64,000 nt of DNA, from assembly GCF_009674535.1 (NCBI RefSeq), contig NZ_WKJK01000003.1:1-64000 (forward strand). The letters run 5' to 3'. The notes beneath the pieces were generated by a model, which saw only the letters and a program-made list of their open reading frames with translations, did no database searches and was not told the origin of the DNA. The stretch is from Duganella guangzhouensis (GTDB lineage Bacteria > Pseudomonadota > Gammaproteobacteria > Burkholderiales > Burkholderiaceae_D). The translations under genes were made by a program, and so were the position numbers. This document shows positions 34,413 to 43,687 of this stretch, piece by piece. Each line of letters begins with the position of its first letter. Positions within the stretch are counted from its first letter, which is position 1.

Positions 34413-36827
34413 ATGTCTACCCATACCAAGCTCGCTCCCCTCACCCTGGCCCTGCGTCTCGCTTTTGGCGGCGCAATCGCGCTGACCGCTGCCACCAGCG
34501 CCTACTCCCAGACCGCGCCAGCGCAGTACGATATTCCCGCCGGTCCGTTGATGGAATCGCTGAACCGCTTTGCCCAGCAGTCCGGCGTCGCCATCGCGCT
34601 GGATGCGGACAAGGTACAGGACCTGCGTAGCCCCGGCCTGAAAGGTAGCTACAGCGTGGAAGAAGGCTTCAACGCACTGCTGCGCGATACGCCGTATGTG
34701 ATCGGCAAAACCAGTGCCGGCTATGTGCTGCAAAATAAGCCGGCCAGCCAGTCCAGCGCCCCGCGCGGCGACCAGGCGCTGGCGCCGGTGACCGTCAATT
34801 CCACGCTGCTGGCCGATGAACTGCCCGCGGCCTATGCCGGCGGCCAGGTCGCGCGCGGCGCGCAACTGGGCATCCTGGGGAGCGGCAGCACCATGGATAC
34901 GCCGTTCAACATCACCGCCTACACGGCGGGACTGATCGAAGACCAGCAGGCAGCCACCGTTGGCGCGGTGCTGCTGAACGATCCATCGGTGCGTTTCACC
35001 ACCTCGGAAGGCCATATTTACGAAAACTTCAGCATTCGCGGCTTCGATATCAACGCCGAGGAGCTGGCGTACAACGGCTTGTACGGCCTGTCGCCCTACG
35101 GCCACGCGCCGACCGAATTCATCGAGCGCGTCGAAGTGCTGAAAGGTCCGGGCGCGCTACTGGGTGGAATGTCACCACAGGGCGGTGTCGGCGGCGTCAT
35201 CAACCTGATTCCGAAGCGGGCCGGCGACAAGCCGCTGCTGCGCCTGACCACCGACTACACCTCGGATGCGCAGTATGGCGTGCAGGTGGATGCCGGCCGC
35301 CGTTTCGGTGAGCATGGCGAATACGGCGTGCGCTTCAACGGTGGCTACCGCGATGGCAAGGCCGGCGTCGACGATCAGAAAAAGAAACGCGAGCTGGCCG
35401 CAATCGCACTGGATTATCGCGGCACGCAGCTTACCGCGTCGCTGGACGCCTATACCGACCGCGAGGAAATCGACAACGGCAGCTCATGGATGGCGTCTTT
35501 CGCCAGCGCCGTTGGCGTGATCGCGCCGCCCAAAACCGGCACCAATCTGCTACGCGGCATTGACGGCTCGCTGGACAACAAGGCGGTACTGCTGCGCGGC
35601 AGTTATGAAATCGACGATACCTTCACCGCTTATGCGGCGCTGGGCCAGCTGAATTACCGCTACGACGGCTATATCAACGGCACCCGCGCCTCGATCACCA
35701 ATGCGGCCGGCGACTACAAGGGCGCGACCTATAATCAGCGCGGCACGGTGGACACCACCTCGGGCGAAGTGGGTCTGCGCGCGCGCTTTGTCACCGGGCC
35801 GGTGAAGCACCAGATGGTGGCCAGCTACACCTCGCTGGAATACGATACCGGCCGCGCCAACGTGAGCACCAGCGCCAGCTACAATTCGAACATCTACAAT
35901 CCGGTGACGCCGACGCTGGCCTCCGATCCCGGCGCGGTGCTGAAAGTGGGCGATACCGCCTTGCACAGCTACGCGCTGGCCGATACCTTGTCTTTTGCCG
36001 ATGACAAGCTGCTGCTGATCGTGGGCGCCCGTTCGCAGCAGGTGAAAACCCGCACCTACAACGGCAGCACCGGCGCGATCACCGCCAATTACGACAAGCG
36101 TGCGCTGACGCCGTCGGTCGGCGTGGTGCTCAAGCCATGGTCGCCGGCCGTTTCGCTGTATGCCAACTACATCGAAGGTCTGAGCCAGGGCGGCTCGGTG
36201 ACTGATACCACCGCCGCCAACTACGGCACGGTGTTCGCGCCGTATAAAAGCAAGCAGCTGGAAGGCGGCGTCAAATGGGATCAGGGCGAATACGGTAACA
36301 CCTTCAGCGTGTTCCGCATCGAGCGTCCGAGCATGATCAAGGACACCGCCACCAATACCTACACCGACGATGGCCAGCAGCGCAATCGCGGTGTGGAGTG
36401 GAATACCTTCGGCCAGCTCGGCGGCCAACTGCGCTTGCTGGGCGGCGTTACCTACACCGACGCGAAAATGACCCGCGCCGCCACCGCCGCGCTGACCGGT
36501 AAAACCATCTACGGCACGCCGAAGTGGAAGGCCAACCTGGGCGGCGACTGGAGCGTTCCAGGCGCGGATGGACTGGTGCTGAACGCACGCGTGATCTACA
36601 CCGGCAGCCAGTACGTCAACAGCGCGAACACGCAGATGATCGACAGTTGGACGCGGTTGGATGTCGGCGCGCGTTACGGCCTGCGCGTGCAGGGGCACCC
36701 GGTGCAGCTGCGCGCCAACGTCGAGAATGTGGCGGACAAGAGCTACTGGGCAGGTTCGTTCAACGATGGTTATGTGACGCAGGGTGCTGGCCGTACGTTC
36801 AAACTGTCGGCATCGGTGGACTTCTGA
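34413..36827 (+). CDS. TonB-dependent siderophore receptor with signalling domain
   Basis: 804 residues from ATG 34413. A signal peptide (to about residue 36) is followed by an STN domain (YDIPAGPLMESLNRFAQQSG), which contacts FecR. A plug domain follows (RGFDINAEELAYNGLYGL, VEVLKGPGALLGG) and then a long barrel ending in LSASVDF with the terminal Phe. It imports an iron siderophore across the outer membrane using TonB energy and signals to the adjacent FecI/FecR pair. The stop codon overlaps the esterase start (TGATG). Confidence 0.9.
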   Translation: MSTHTKLAPLTLALRLAFGGAIALTAATSAYSQTAPAQYDIPAGPLMESLNRFAQQSGVAIALDADKVQDLRSPGLKGSYSVEEGFNALLRDTPYVIGKTSAGYVLQNKPASQSSAPRGDQALAPVTVNSTLLADELPAAYAGGQVARGAQLGILGSGSTMDTPFNITAYTAGLIEDQQAATVGAVLLNDPSVRFTTSEGHIYENFSIRGFDINAEELAYNGLYGLSPYGHAPTEFIERVEVLKGPGALLGGMSPQGGVGGVINLIPKRAGDKPLLRLTTDYTSDAQYGVQVDAGRRFGEHGEYGVRFNGGYRDGKAGVDDQKKKRELAAIALDYRGTQLTASLDAYTDREEIDNGSSWMASFASAVGVIAPPKTGTNLLRGIDGSLDNKAVLLRGSYEIDDTFTAYAALGQLNYRYDGYINGTRASITNAAGDYKGATYNQRGTVDTTSGEVGLRARFVTGPVKHQMVASYTSLEYDTGRANVSTSASYNSNIYNPVTPTLASDPGAVLKVGDTALHSYALADTLSFADDKLLLIVGARSQQVKTRTYNGSTGAITANYDKRALTPSVGVVLKPWSPAVSLYANYIEGLSQGGSVTDTTAANYGTVFAPYKSKQLEGGVKWDQGEYGNTFSVFRIERPSMIKDTATNTYTDDGQQRNRGVEWNTFGQLGGQLRLLGGVTYTDAKMTRAATAALTGKTIYGTPKWKANLGGDWSVPGADGLVLNARVIYTGSQYVNSANTQMIDSWTRLDVGARYGLRVQGHPVQLRANVENVADKSYWAGSFNDGYVTQGAGRTFKLSASVDF

Positions 36828-37756
36828 TGCGGCGCGCCTTCCTTGCGACCGTCGCTGGCGCATTGGCCGGTGCCGCGCTGCCAGCGCGCGCCGTCGAGCC
36901 AGCCGCCGCAGCCGCTGCGGCTTCGGGCAGCGACTGGCAGCCGGTGGTGCTGCCGCAGGTGCGTCGGCTTGACCTGGCGTCGGCCCGTACAGGGCAGCGT
37001 TACCGCATCTTCCTCAGCGTGCCGGAGACCGCACCGCCGCCCGGTGGCCATCCGGTGATCTACGTCCTGGACGCCAACGCCGCCTTTCCCAGCATTGCGC
37101 TGATGGCCCGCACCGCCGCGCGGCGCAGCAAAGTCACCGGACGCGCGGCGCCGGTGGTGGTTGGCATCGGCTATGCCAGCGGCGAGGATTACGATAGCGT
37201 CGCCCGTGCCCGCGACTACACGCCGGTGGCTGGCGGCAAGGCCGGCAAAGGCGAAGGTGGCGCCGACCTGTTCCTCGACTTCATCGAACTGGAGCTGAAA
37301 CCGCTGATTCAGTCCACAGCACCGGTCAACCCGCAGCGCCAGGCGCTGTTCGGCCACTCCTATGGCGGCTTGCTGACCCTGCACGCGCTGTTCACCCGCC
37401 CAGCCGCGTTCCAGACCTGGATCGCCGCCAGTCCGTCGATCTGGTATGCGGAGCGCTACATCCTGAGCGAAATGGCAGGGCTGAAGACCGCGCGCACGCT
37501 GCCCGCCAGCGTACTGCTAACAGTTGGCGAGCTGGAGCAGGCGGCCGCGCCGCCGACCGCCAAGCCCACTGACCGCGCCGCCGTACTGGCCCAAAAGCGC
37601 ATGGTGGATGAAGTACGAGATCTGGCGGCGCAGCTGGAGGCACATCGGCAGGAATATGGCCTGGAACGGGTCCGCTCAATCGAACTGCCGCGCGAAAATC
37701 ACGGCTCGGCGCTGTTCCCTGCGCTGTCGCGGGGGATGGAGTTCTTCCTGGAGTGA
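36827..37756 (+). CDS. Alpha/beta-hydrolase, IroE/Fes-like siderophore esterase candidate
   Basis: 309 residues from ATG 36827, coupled to the receptor by a TGATG overlap. The N-terminal MRRAFLATVAGALAGAALPA looks like an export signal (possibly Tat). The nucleophile elbow is GHSYGG, followed by ASPSIWYAE and a late ENHGSALFPAL providing the His. This matches the esterase-D/IroE group that cuts ester siderophores in the periplasm. With the receptor next door it probably releases iron from an ester-type siderophore. A general esterase is the alternative. Confidence 0.75.
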   Translation: MRRAFLATVAGALAGAALPARAVEPAAAAAAASGSDWQPVVLPQVRRLDLASARTGQRYRIFLSVPETAPPPGGHPVIYVLDANAAFPSIALMARTAARRSKVTGRAAPVVVGIGYASGEDYDSVARARDYTPVAGGKAGKGEGGADLFLDFIELELKPLIQSTAPVNPQRQALFGHSYGGLLTLHALFTRPAAFQTWIAASPSIWYAERYILSEMAGLKTARTLPASVLLTVGELEQAAAPPTAKPTDRAAVLAQKRMVDEVRDLAAQLEAHRQEYGLERVRSIELPRENHGSALFPALSRGMEFFLE

Positions 37757-38551
37757 TCAGCCGCGCTGCAGCGCTTCCAGCTCTTCCTCGGTAAAGCCGG
37801 CTTGTCGGCGCGCTTCAAGGTTGAATGGTCCGCGCAGCGTCGGCGCATGATAGCGCGCCGCCAGGTCGGCATAGGCGGCGCGCAGTTCCAGACCGCGCTG
37901 GCGGCACAGAAAACCGTACCAGCGGTTGCCGATCTCCACGTGACCGATCTCATCGCGCAGAATGATGTCCAGAATACCGGCGGCCGCCATGTCGCCGGCC
38001 TGGGCCAGCTTGGCGCGCAATGGCGGATTGGCATCCAGCCCGCGTGCTTCCATGGTGCGCGGCACCAGCGCCATACGGGCCAGCACGTCGTCCGAAGTCT
38101 TTTCGACCATCTCCCACAGGCTGTCATGGCCATTGAAGTCGCCGTAACGGTAGCCCAGCGTCTGCAGATGCTCCGCCAGCAACGAAAAATGGTAAGCCTC
38201 TTCCTTGGCCACTTGCAGCCAGTCGGTGTAGTACGCCAGCGGCATGCCGGGGAAACGCCACACCGCATCCAGCGCCAGATTGATGGCGTTGAACTCGATA
38301 TGCGCCAGCGCGTGGATCAGCATCGCCCGGCCTTCCGCCGTATTCATCCCACGCCGGCCCAGCAAGCGCGGCGACACCAGCTCCGGCTGGGCCGGGCGGC
38401 CGGGAATGGCGGCGTCCGCAGCCAATTCCGCCTGCGGATCGGGCGCACAGGCGCCCAGCGCCGAGGCGTCCGCCATCGCATACACGGCGGCCACCTTGGC
38501 GGCGGGATCGGTCTCAGTCAGGCATTGCAGGGCGCGGGCGCGGAGTTCCAT
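37757..38551 (-). CDS. DUF455-family ferritin-like protein
   Basis: 264 residues, helical. The ferritin-like diiron ligands appear as LIHALAHIEFNAINLAL, VAKEEAYHFSLLAEHL and ILRDEIGHVEIGNRWY, three of the E-x-x-H type helices. DUF455 proteins belong with MiaE-like di-iron enzymes, but no reaction is established. It converges with the esterase gene, stop codon to stop codon (TGATCA at 37754-37759), with no gap. Confidence 0.82.
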   Translation of the reverse strand: MELRARALQCLTETDPAAKVAAVYAMADASALGACAPDPQAELAADAAIPGRPAQPELVSPRLLGRRGMNTAEGRAMLIHALAHIEFNAINLALDAVWRFPGMPLAYYTDWLQVAKEEAYHFSLLAEHLQTLGYRYGDFNGHDSLWEMVEKTSDDVLARMALVPRTMEARGLDANPPLRAKLAQAGDMAAAGILDIILRDEIGHVEIGNRWYGFLCRQRGLELRAAYADLAARYHAPTLRGPFNLEARRQAGFTEEELEALQRG

Positions 38552-38737
38552 CAGTCTTGTTCCAAATTGCGAGGGCGGTAGTGTAACAAATCCGGCGCCA
38601 TGGTTCCTCAGGAACTCATCCCTCTCCTACATCCGCATTGCGCGTGCACCGATACCTGAGGCGACGGCTGAGCGCCATGATGACTGCTGTCACCGTGCCA
38701 GCGGGCGCGGGACTTCACTAACCATTTGGAGACCACC

Positions 38738-39271
38738 ATGAGCTACCTAGACCGCGACACCTATGGCATCTATCGCAGCGATGAGGACACCGGCCCCGGC
38801 CCGCGCCTGATGGGCGCCGACACGCTGATCGGCGAAGATGTCTATAACCGCCAGGACGAAGATCTGGGCGATATCAAGGAAATCATGCTCGACATGCGCA
38901 ATGGCCAGGTCGCCTACGCGGTACTGTCCTTCGGCGGCTGGCTGGGCATGGGCGACAAACTGTTCGCCGTGCCTTGGCAGGCGCTGCAACTGGATACCGA
39001 CAACAAGCGTTTCCTGCTGGATGTATCCAAGGAACACCTGAAAAACGCCCCTGGCTTCGATAAGGATGACTGGCCCGACATGGCCAGCATCGAGTTCAAT
39101 ACCGAACTGCACAGCTTCTACGGCACCCGCCAGAACGTGCCCGGCGGCGTCACCGCCAGCGGCAGCGTGATGGGCACCGGCACCGGTAGCCTGCAGAGCG
39201 ATCCGGGTTATGGCAGCAGCGTCGGCGGCGGCGCTGGCAATACCACCGGCTCGCGCAGCGACAGCTACTAA
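38738..39271 (+). CDS. PRC-barrel domain protein
   Basis: 177 residues from ATG 38738, with GGAGA upstream. A PRC-barrel spans about 20-100 (RLMGADTLIGEDVYNRQDED, AVLSFGGWLGMGDKLFAVPW). The C-terminal 45 residues are Gly/Ser/Thr-rich and disordered. Such proteins of soil bacteria often respond to envelope or osmotic stress. No signal peptide. It is transcribed alone, with a strong hairpin behind it. Confidence 0.85.
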   Translation: MSYLDRDTYGIYRSDEDTGPGPRLMGADTLIGEDVYNRQDEDLGDIKEIMLDMRNGQVAYAVLSFGGWLGMGDKLFAVPWQALQLDTDNKRFLLDVSKEHLKNAPGFDKDDWPDMASIEFNTELHSFYGTRQNVPGGVTASGSVMGTGTGSLQSDPGYGSSVGGGAGNTTGSRSDSY

Positions 39272-39302
39272 GCCGCTGGCCCGTCCGGCGCACACATTGG
39301 CT

Positions 39303-39335
39303 CGCCAAGGCATGCGATAAACGGCATGCCTGGCG
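39303..39335. terminator. Hairpin after PRC-barrel gene
   Basis: CGCCAAGGCATGC (39303-39315) pairs with GCATGCCTGGCG (39324-39335) with one bulged base and an 8-nt loop. It lies 32 bp after the stop codon, with only a short T-run beyond, and is a likely terminator. Confidence 0.6.
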
Positions 39336-39380
39336 GGCCGTTCTGGTTTAATCGCTGCATCGATAGCGATACCACCAGCC

Positions 39381-40442
39381 ATGCACAAAACCTTCGCCGC
39401 GCTGCTACTGGCGCTAGCCCTTCCCGTCTCCGCCTTTGAACCCCTGCCGCCGGAAACCATGGACGACACCCGCGTGTTCCGGGTCGAGGTACTGCAGGTG
39501 ACCGATATCGAACCCTATCGCGACGCCCTCACCGGTTTTATCGCCTCGCTGCGCGCCAGCGGTCTGGTCGAAGGAAAAAACCTCAACGTACATCAGGCCG
39601 TGATCGACTTCGATGTCGAAAATGGTGGCTTCTGGAGCAAGCTGGGCGTGCTGCTGCGGATTCGCCAGGAGGCCGGCCGCATCGTGGAAGCGCGCCCGGA
39701 CCTGGTGCTGACCATCGGCACCCCGGCCACCAAATACGCGCGCGGCATGATGGCCGACGCCCACATTCCGCTGGTGTTCACCGCCGTGGCCGATCCCAAG
39801 GACGCCGGCTGCGTGTCGCTGGTGGACGGCGGCGAAGGCGCCACCGGTTCCACGCTGTACACCGATATGGGCGATTCGTTGCGGCTGGTGCGCGATGTAT
39901 TCCCGGCGGTGCGCCGCATCGGCATGATCCACAGCGATGATGAAAACGGTGTCGCCAACGTCGCGGCTGCGGTCACCGAAGGCAAGCCGCTGGCGCTGGA
40001 CGTGCGCGCCCGCCTGATCGACAAAAACCAGCATATCGCACCAGCGCTGAAAGAGTTGTACGCGGACGGGGTGCAAATGTTCGCGGTGCCGCTGGACACT
40101 TATTACGGCCTGCATCGCTACGAAGCGTCGATGGATCTGGGTGACTTCGGCATCGAACACAAGCTGCCGGTGGTGACCCTGGCCATGGTGCGCGTGCCCG
40201 GCGCGGCACTGTACGTGGGCGCCGATTTCCGCCAGGTCGGCCAGTTGGCTGGCACCCAGGCCGCCAAAATCCTCAAGCGCCACACCAAACCGGACGTGCT
40301 GCCCATCCTGCGCCAGCAGGCGCCAACGGTGATGGTCGACCCGGCGCGGCTGGAAGCGTTGCAGGTGACGTTGCCGCCGGCGCTGGCCGCGCGCAAGACC
40401 GAGGTCGGCAACGGGTTTTGGCAAATCGATATGACTAAATAA
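39381..40442 (+). CDS. ABC-type substrate-binding protein (PF04392-like)
   Basis: 353 residues with a signal peptide (MHKTFAALLLALALPVSAFE). The two-lobe periplasmic fold of the ABC_sub_bind family is seen: RPDLVLTIGTPATKYARGM, IPLVFTAVADPKDAG, VRRIGMIHSDDENG and YVGADFRQVGQLAG. The ligand is unknown; relatives bind amino acids or act as sensors. No permease or ATPase gene lies next to it, so it may serve a distant transporter or a sensor. The next gene, 44 nt downstream, encodes a second binding protein. Confidence 0.78.
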   Translation: MHKTFAALLLALALPVSAFEPLPPETMDDTRVFRVEVLQVTDIEPYRDALTGFIASLRASGLVEGKNLNVHQAVIDFDVENGGFWSKLGVLLRIRQEAGRIVEARPDLVLTIGTPATKYARGMMADAHIPLVFTAVADPKDAGCVSLVDGGEGATGSTLYTDMGDSLRLVRDVFPAVRRIGMIHSDDENGVANVAAAVTEGKPLALDVRARLIDKNQHIAPALKELYADGVQMFAVPLDTYYGLHRYEASMDLGDFGIEHKLPVVTLAMVRVPGAALYVGADFRQVGQLAGTQAAKILKRHTKPDVLPILRQQAPTVMVDPARLEALQVTLPPALAARKTEVGNGFWQIDMTK

Positions 40443-40486
40443 ACTTGTTATACTGGACGCGTCACAGACTCAGTACAGGAGCCGCT

Positions 40487-41218
40487 ATGCGGCGCAGGGA
40501 ATTTGTCACCGGCATTGCTTTGTCAGCGCTTGCCGGGCGACTGCAGGCGGCAGAACCAAATCGTATCGTCATGGCCAGCCTGGTCAGCACCGAGGAAGGT
40601 TTTACCGCCCGTTGGTTGGAATTGATTTATAACGATGCTTTTTCTCAACTCGGCCTCACCCTGGAAATCCAGGTAATGCCAGCGGCGCGCGCCAGCGCCG
40701 AGGCAGCCGCCGGCCACGTCGACGGCGAGCTGGGGCGCAGTCAGGAGTATGGCGCCGTCCAGCCCAAGCTGATTCGCGTCCCCGAACCCACTTTTATCGC
40801 CAACACCGTCGCTTATACCAAGGACGAGCAGATCCGCCTGAAGCCCGGCTGGGACAGTCTGCGTGACACCCGCTATCGCGTTGAATTCCGCCAGGGCTAT
40901 CCGGTGATCGGTCGCAAACTGGCGGCGGTGGTGCCGGCCGATCGGCTGGGCGGCGTGCGCAATGCCGAGACCGGCCTGCGCAAACTGCTGTTGGGCCGCT
41001 CCGATATTTACGTCGACATGGCCGACACCGTCGACGTGTTCCTGAGTCGGCCCGAATTCCGTGGCATCCATCAGGCGGCGGTGTTGGAGCGCGGGCCGAT
41101 CCACGCGTATCTGAACGAAAAGCACGCCGAGCTGGCGCCGCGTCTGGCTGCGGTACTGAAAAAGATGCGCGAAAGCGGCGTTATTGAACGCTATCGCCAG
41201 CAAGCGTTGAAGGAATAG
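40487..41218 (+). CDS. Amino-acid-type periplasmic substrate-binding protein
   Basis: 243 residues from ATG 40487, starting with a signal sequence with twin arginines (MRRREFVTGIALSALAG). The short SBP_bac_3-like fold shows LELIYNDAFSQLGLTLEIQV, DGELGRSQEYG and VIERYRQQALKE at the end, as in family members of about 250 residues. It is probably periplasmic. There is no transport partner nearby; sensory use is possible. It follows the ABC-type binding protein by 44 nt and precedes the ATP-grasp gene by about 75 bp containing a promoter-like site. Confidence 0.7.
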   Translation: MRRREFVTGIALSALAGRLQAAEPNRIVMASLVSTEEGFTARWLELIYNDAFSQLGLTLEIQVMPAARASAEAAAGHVDGELGRSQEYGAVQPKLIRVPEPTFIANTVAYTKDEQIRLKPGWDSLRDTRYRVEFRQGYPVIGRKLAAVVPADRLGGVRNAETGLRKLLLGRSDIYVDMADTVDVFLSRPEFRGIHQAAVLERGPIHAYLNEKHAELAPRLAAVLKKMRESGVIERYRQQALKE

Positions 41219-41242
41219 CGCACCAAAATCGGGCAAAACCTC

Positions 41243-41258
41243 TGGCACGTTTCTTGAT
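41243..41258 (+). promoter_or_regulatory. Sigma-54-like promoter
   Basis: TGGCACGTTTCTTGAT has the GG of the -24 element and exactly ten bases before GA at -12, where GC is expected. Apart from this base it matches the consensus TGGCACG-N4-TTGC. It lies about 50 bp before the ATP-grasp/alpha-E/Anbu operon and may link it to nitrogen status. Confidence 0.4.
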
Positions 41259-41293
41259 AGAACATTAAACGTGCTCAACTGGGAATGTTCGAT

Positions 41294-42724
41294 ATGGCAA
41301 AATTCTTCAATGAAATGACCGCAGACGGTCTGGCACACACTGCCAGTACTGAAATTCGTGAACACTACCGCGAGTTCTGCGGCTGGCTGCAGCGCCAGTC
41401 CGCGGAAACCATCGAACGCAAGCGCGCCGAGGCCGATCTGACCTTCCGCCGCGTCGGCATTACGTTTGCCGTGTATGGTGACGACGCCGGCACCGAACGG
41501 CTGATTCCTTTCGATACCATCCCGCGCATTATTCCGGCGGCTGAATGGAAACAGTTGCAGACCGGCCTGGTCCAGCGCGTCAAGGCGCTGAACATGTTCA
41601 TTCACGATATTTATCACGAGCAGAACATCATCAAGGCCGGCATCATCCCGGCCGAGCAAATCTACCAGAACGCCCAGTACCGGCCTGAGATGCAGGGCAT
41701 TAACGTGGTCTCCGACATCTACGCCCACATCGCCGGGGTCGATATTGTGCGCGCCGGCCAGGGCGAGTTTTACGTGCTGGAAGATAATCTGCGGGTGCCA
41801 TCCGGCGTTTCCTACATGCTGGAAGACCGCAAGATGATGATGCGGCTGTTCCCTGAACTGTTCGCCCGCAACAAGATCGCCCCGGTCGACCATTATCCCG
41901 ACATGCTGCTGGATAACCTGCGCTCGGTGGCGCCGATGGGCATCAACGATCCAACCGTGGTGGTGATGACGCCGGGTATGTACAACTCGGCCTACTTCGA
42001 ACACGCCTTCCTGGCCCAGCAGATGGGCGTGGAACTGGTCGAGGGCAAGGACTTGTTCGTCAGCGACAACACGGTATTCATGCGCACCACGCGCGGGCCG
42101 AAACGGGTGGACGTGATCTACCGCCGGCTGGACGACGATTTCCTCGATCCGCTGGCGTTCCGCCCGGATTCCTCGCTGGGCGTGCCGGGCCTGCTGTCGG
42201 TCTACCGCGCCGGCCGTGTCACGCTGGCCAACGCCATTGGCACCGGCGTGGCGGACGACAAATCGATCTATCCGTATGTGCCGGACATGATCAAGTTCTA
42301 TTTATCGGAAGAACCGGTGCTGAACAATGTACCGACCTACCAGTGCCGCAAGAAAGAGGATCTGGAATACACACTGTCCAACCTGCCGGACCTGGTGGTC
42401 AAGGAAGTGCACGGCGCCGGCGGCTACGGCATGCTGGTCGGCCCGGCTTCAACCAAGGCGCAGATCGAAGATTTCCGCCGCCGCCTGATCGCCAAGCCGG
42501 ACGGCTATATCGCCCAGCCGACTCTGGCCCTGTCGGCCTGCCCGACCTACGTCGAAAACGGCATCGCGCCGCGCCACATCGACCTGCGGCCATTTGTGCT
42601 GTCCGGCAAGACGATTTCCATGGTGCCGGGCGGCCTGACCCGCGTGGCGCTGCAGGAAGGCTCGCTGGTGGTGAACTCGTCGCAAGGCGGCGGCACCAAA
42701 GATACCTGGATACTGGAGAAATAA
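41294..42724 (+). CDS. Circularly permuted ATP-grasp protein
   Basis: About 476 residues; ATG 41294 (MAKFFNEM) has GGGAA 9 nt upstream, whereas ATG 41285 has no room for a ribosome-binding site. Markers of the circularly permuted ATP-grasp family (DUF404/407) are FYVLEDNLRVPSGVSYMLED, the Mg/ATP segment VVKEVHGAGGYGMLVGP and the final DLRPFVLSGKTISMVPGG. The family is expected to ligate amino acids to a carboxylate (peptide-bond formation); the substrate is unknown. It is the first gene of an operon with an alpha-E protein, a transglutaminase-like protein and an Anbu peptidase. Confidence 0.9.
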   Translation: MAKFFNEMTADGLAHTASTEIREHYREFCGWLQRQSAETIERKRAEADLTFRRVGITFAVYGDDAGTERLIPFDTIPRIIPAAEWKQLQTGLVQRVKALNMFIHDIYHEQNIIKAGIIPAEQIYQNAQYRPEMQGINVVSDIYAHIAGVDIVRAGQGEFYVLEDNLRVPSGVSYMLEDRKMMMRLFPELFARNKIAPVDHYPDMLLDNLRSVAPMGINDPTVVVMTPGMYNSAYFEHAFLAQQMGVELVEGKDLFVSDNTVFMRTTRGPKRVDVIYRRLDDDFLDPLAFRPDSSLGVPGLLSVYRAGRVTLANAIGTGVADDKSIYPYVPDMIKFYLSEEPVLNNVPTYQCRKKEDLEYTLSNLPDLVVKEVHGAGGYGMLVGPASTKAQIEDFRRRLIAKPDGYIAQPTLALSACPTYVENGIAPRHIDLRPFVLSGKTISMVPGGLTRVALQEGSLVVNSSQGGGTKDTWILEK

Positions 42725-42726
42725 TC

Positions 42727-43674
42727 ATGCTGAGCCGTACCGCCGATCACCTGTTCTGGATGGCCCGCTACACCGAGCGCGCCGAAAATACCGCGCGCAT
42801 GCTGGACGTCAATGTGCAAACCTCGATGCTGCCGCAGTCGGACGCGGAAAACGCCCAGGGCTGGCGCGCCCTGCTCGGCATCTCCGAGCTGCAATACGCG
42901 TTTGACCAGAAATACCAGTCGCTGGAAGGCCGTGAAGTCATCGATTTCATGGTGCGCGACCCCGGCAATTCATCGTCGATCGTGGCCTGTTTGACGGCTG
43001 CGCGCGAGAACGCCCGCGCCGTGCGCGGCACGCTGACCACCGAAGTGTGGGAAATCCAGAACCAGACCTGGCTGGACATGCAGCGCCGCCTGAAAAGCGA
43101 TCTGCTGGAAACCGATCCCAGCAAATTTTTCGAATGGGTCAAGTATCGTTCCCATTTGTCACGTGGCGTCACGCTGGGCACCATGTTGCGCGATGAGGCG
43201 GTCCATTTCATCCGCCTCGGCACCTTCCTGGAGCGCGCGGACAACACCGCGCGGATTCTGGACGTCAAATACCACGGCGGCGCACCCGAGGCGCAGGAAG
43301 GCATGAGCCAGCGCGATTTCTACTACTGGGGCGCGATGCTGCGCTCGGTGTCCGGTTTCGAGATCTACCGCAAGGTGTATCGTGACGTCATCACGCCGGC
43401 GCGGATTGCCGAGTTGCTGATGTTGCGCGGCGACATGCCGCGTTCCTTGCTGGCCTGCATGGACGAAGTGGTGCAGAATCTGCACGAGGTGCGCAACGAC
43501 GTCTCCGCCGATACCGAACGTTTCGCCGGCCGGCTGCGCGCCGAACTACAGTTCGGCAAGATCGACGACATCCTGAAAGCCGGCCTGCACGATACGCTGA
43601 CCCGCTTCCTGGCCGACATTTACGAGCTGGGCAACCGCGTCAGCCGCGACTTCCTGGTGCCGCTGGCGGCATAG
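42727..43674 (+). CDS. Alpha-E domain protein
   Basis: 315 residues from ATG 42727, 2 nt after the ATP-grasp stop. It is all-helical, with LSRTADHLFWMARYTERAEN at the N terminus and FLERADNTARILDVKYH midway, the duplicated motif of the alpha-E (DUF403) family. It has no known catalytic site and is thought to work with the permuted ATP-grasp protein. Longer frames upstream overlap the ATP-grasp gene and are not real. Confidence 0.9.
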   Translation: MLSRTADHLFWMARYTERAENTARMLDVNVQTSMLPQSDAENAQGWRALLGISELQYAFDQKYQSLEGREVIDFMVRDPGNSSSIVACLTAARENARAVRGTLTTEVWEIQNQTWLDMQRRLKSDLLETDPSKFFEWVKYRSHLSRGVTLGTMLRDEAVHFIRLGTFLERADNTARILDVKYHGGAPEAQEGMSQRDFYYWGAMLRSVSGFEIYRKVYRDVITPARIAELLMLRGDMPRSLLACMDEVVQNLHEVRNDVSADTERFAGRLRAELQFGKIDDILKAGLHDTLTRFLADIYELGNRVSRDFLVPLAA

Positions 43675-43687
43675 CGAAAGGTTTTCC

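Noticed and set aside
36524..36826. Extended start of the esterase gene within the receptor gene
   Set aside because: Export signal begins at 36827, which overlaps the receptor stop as TGATG.
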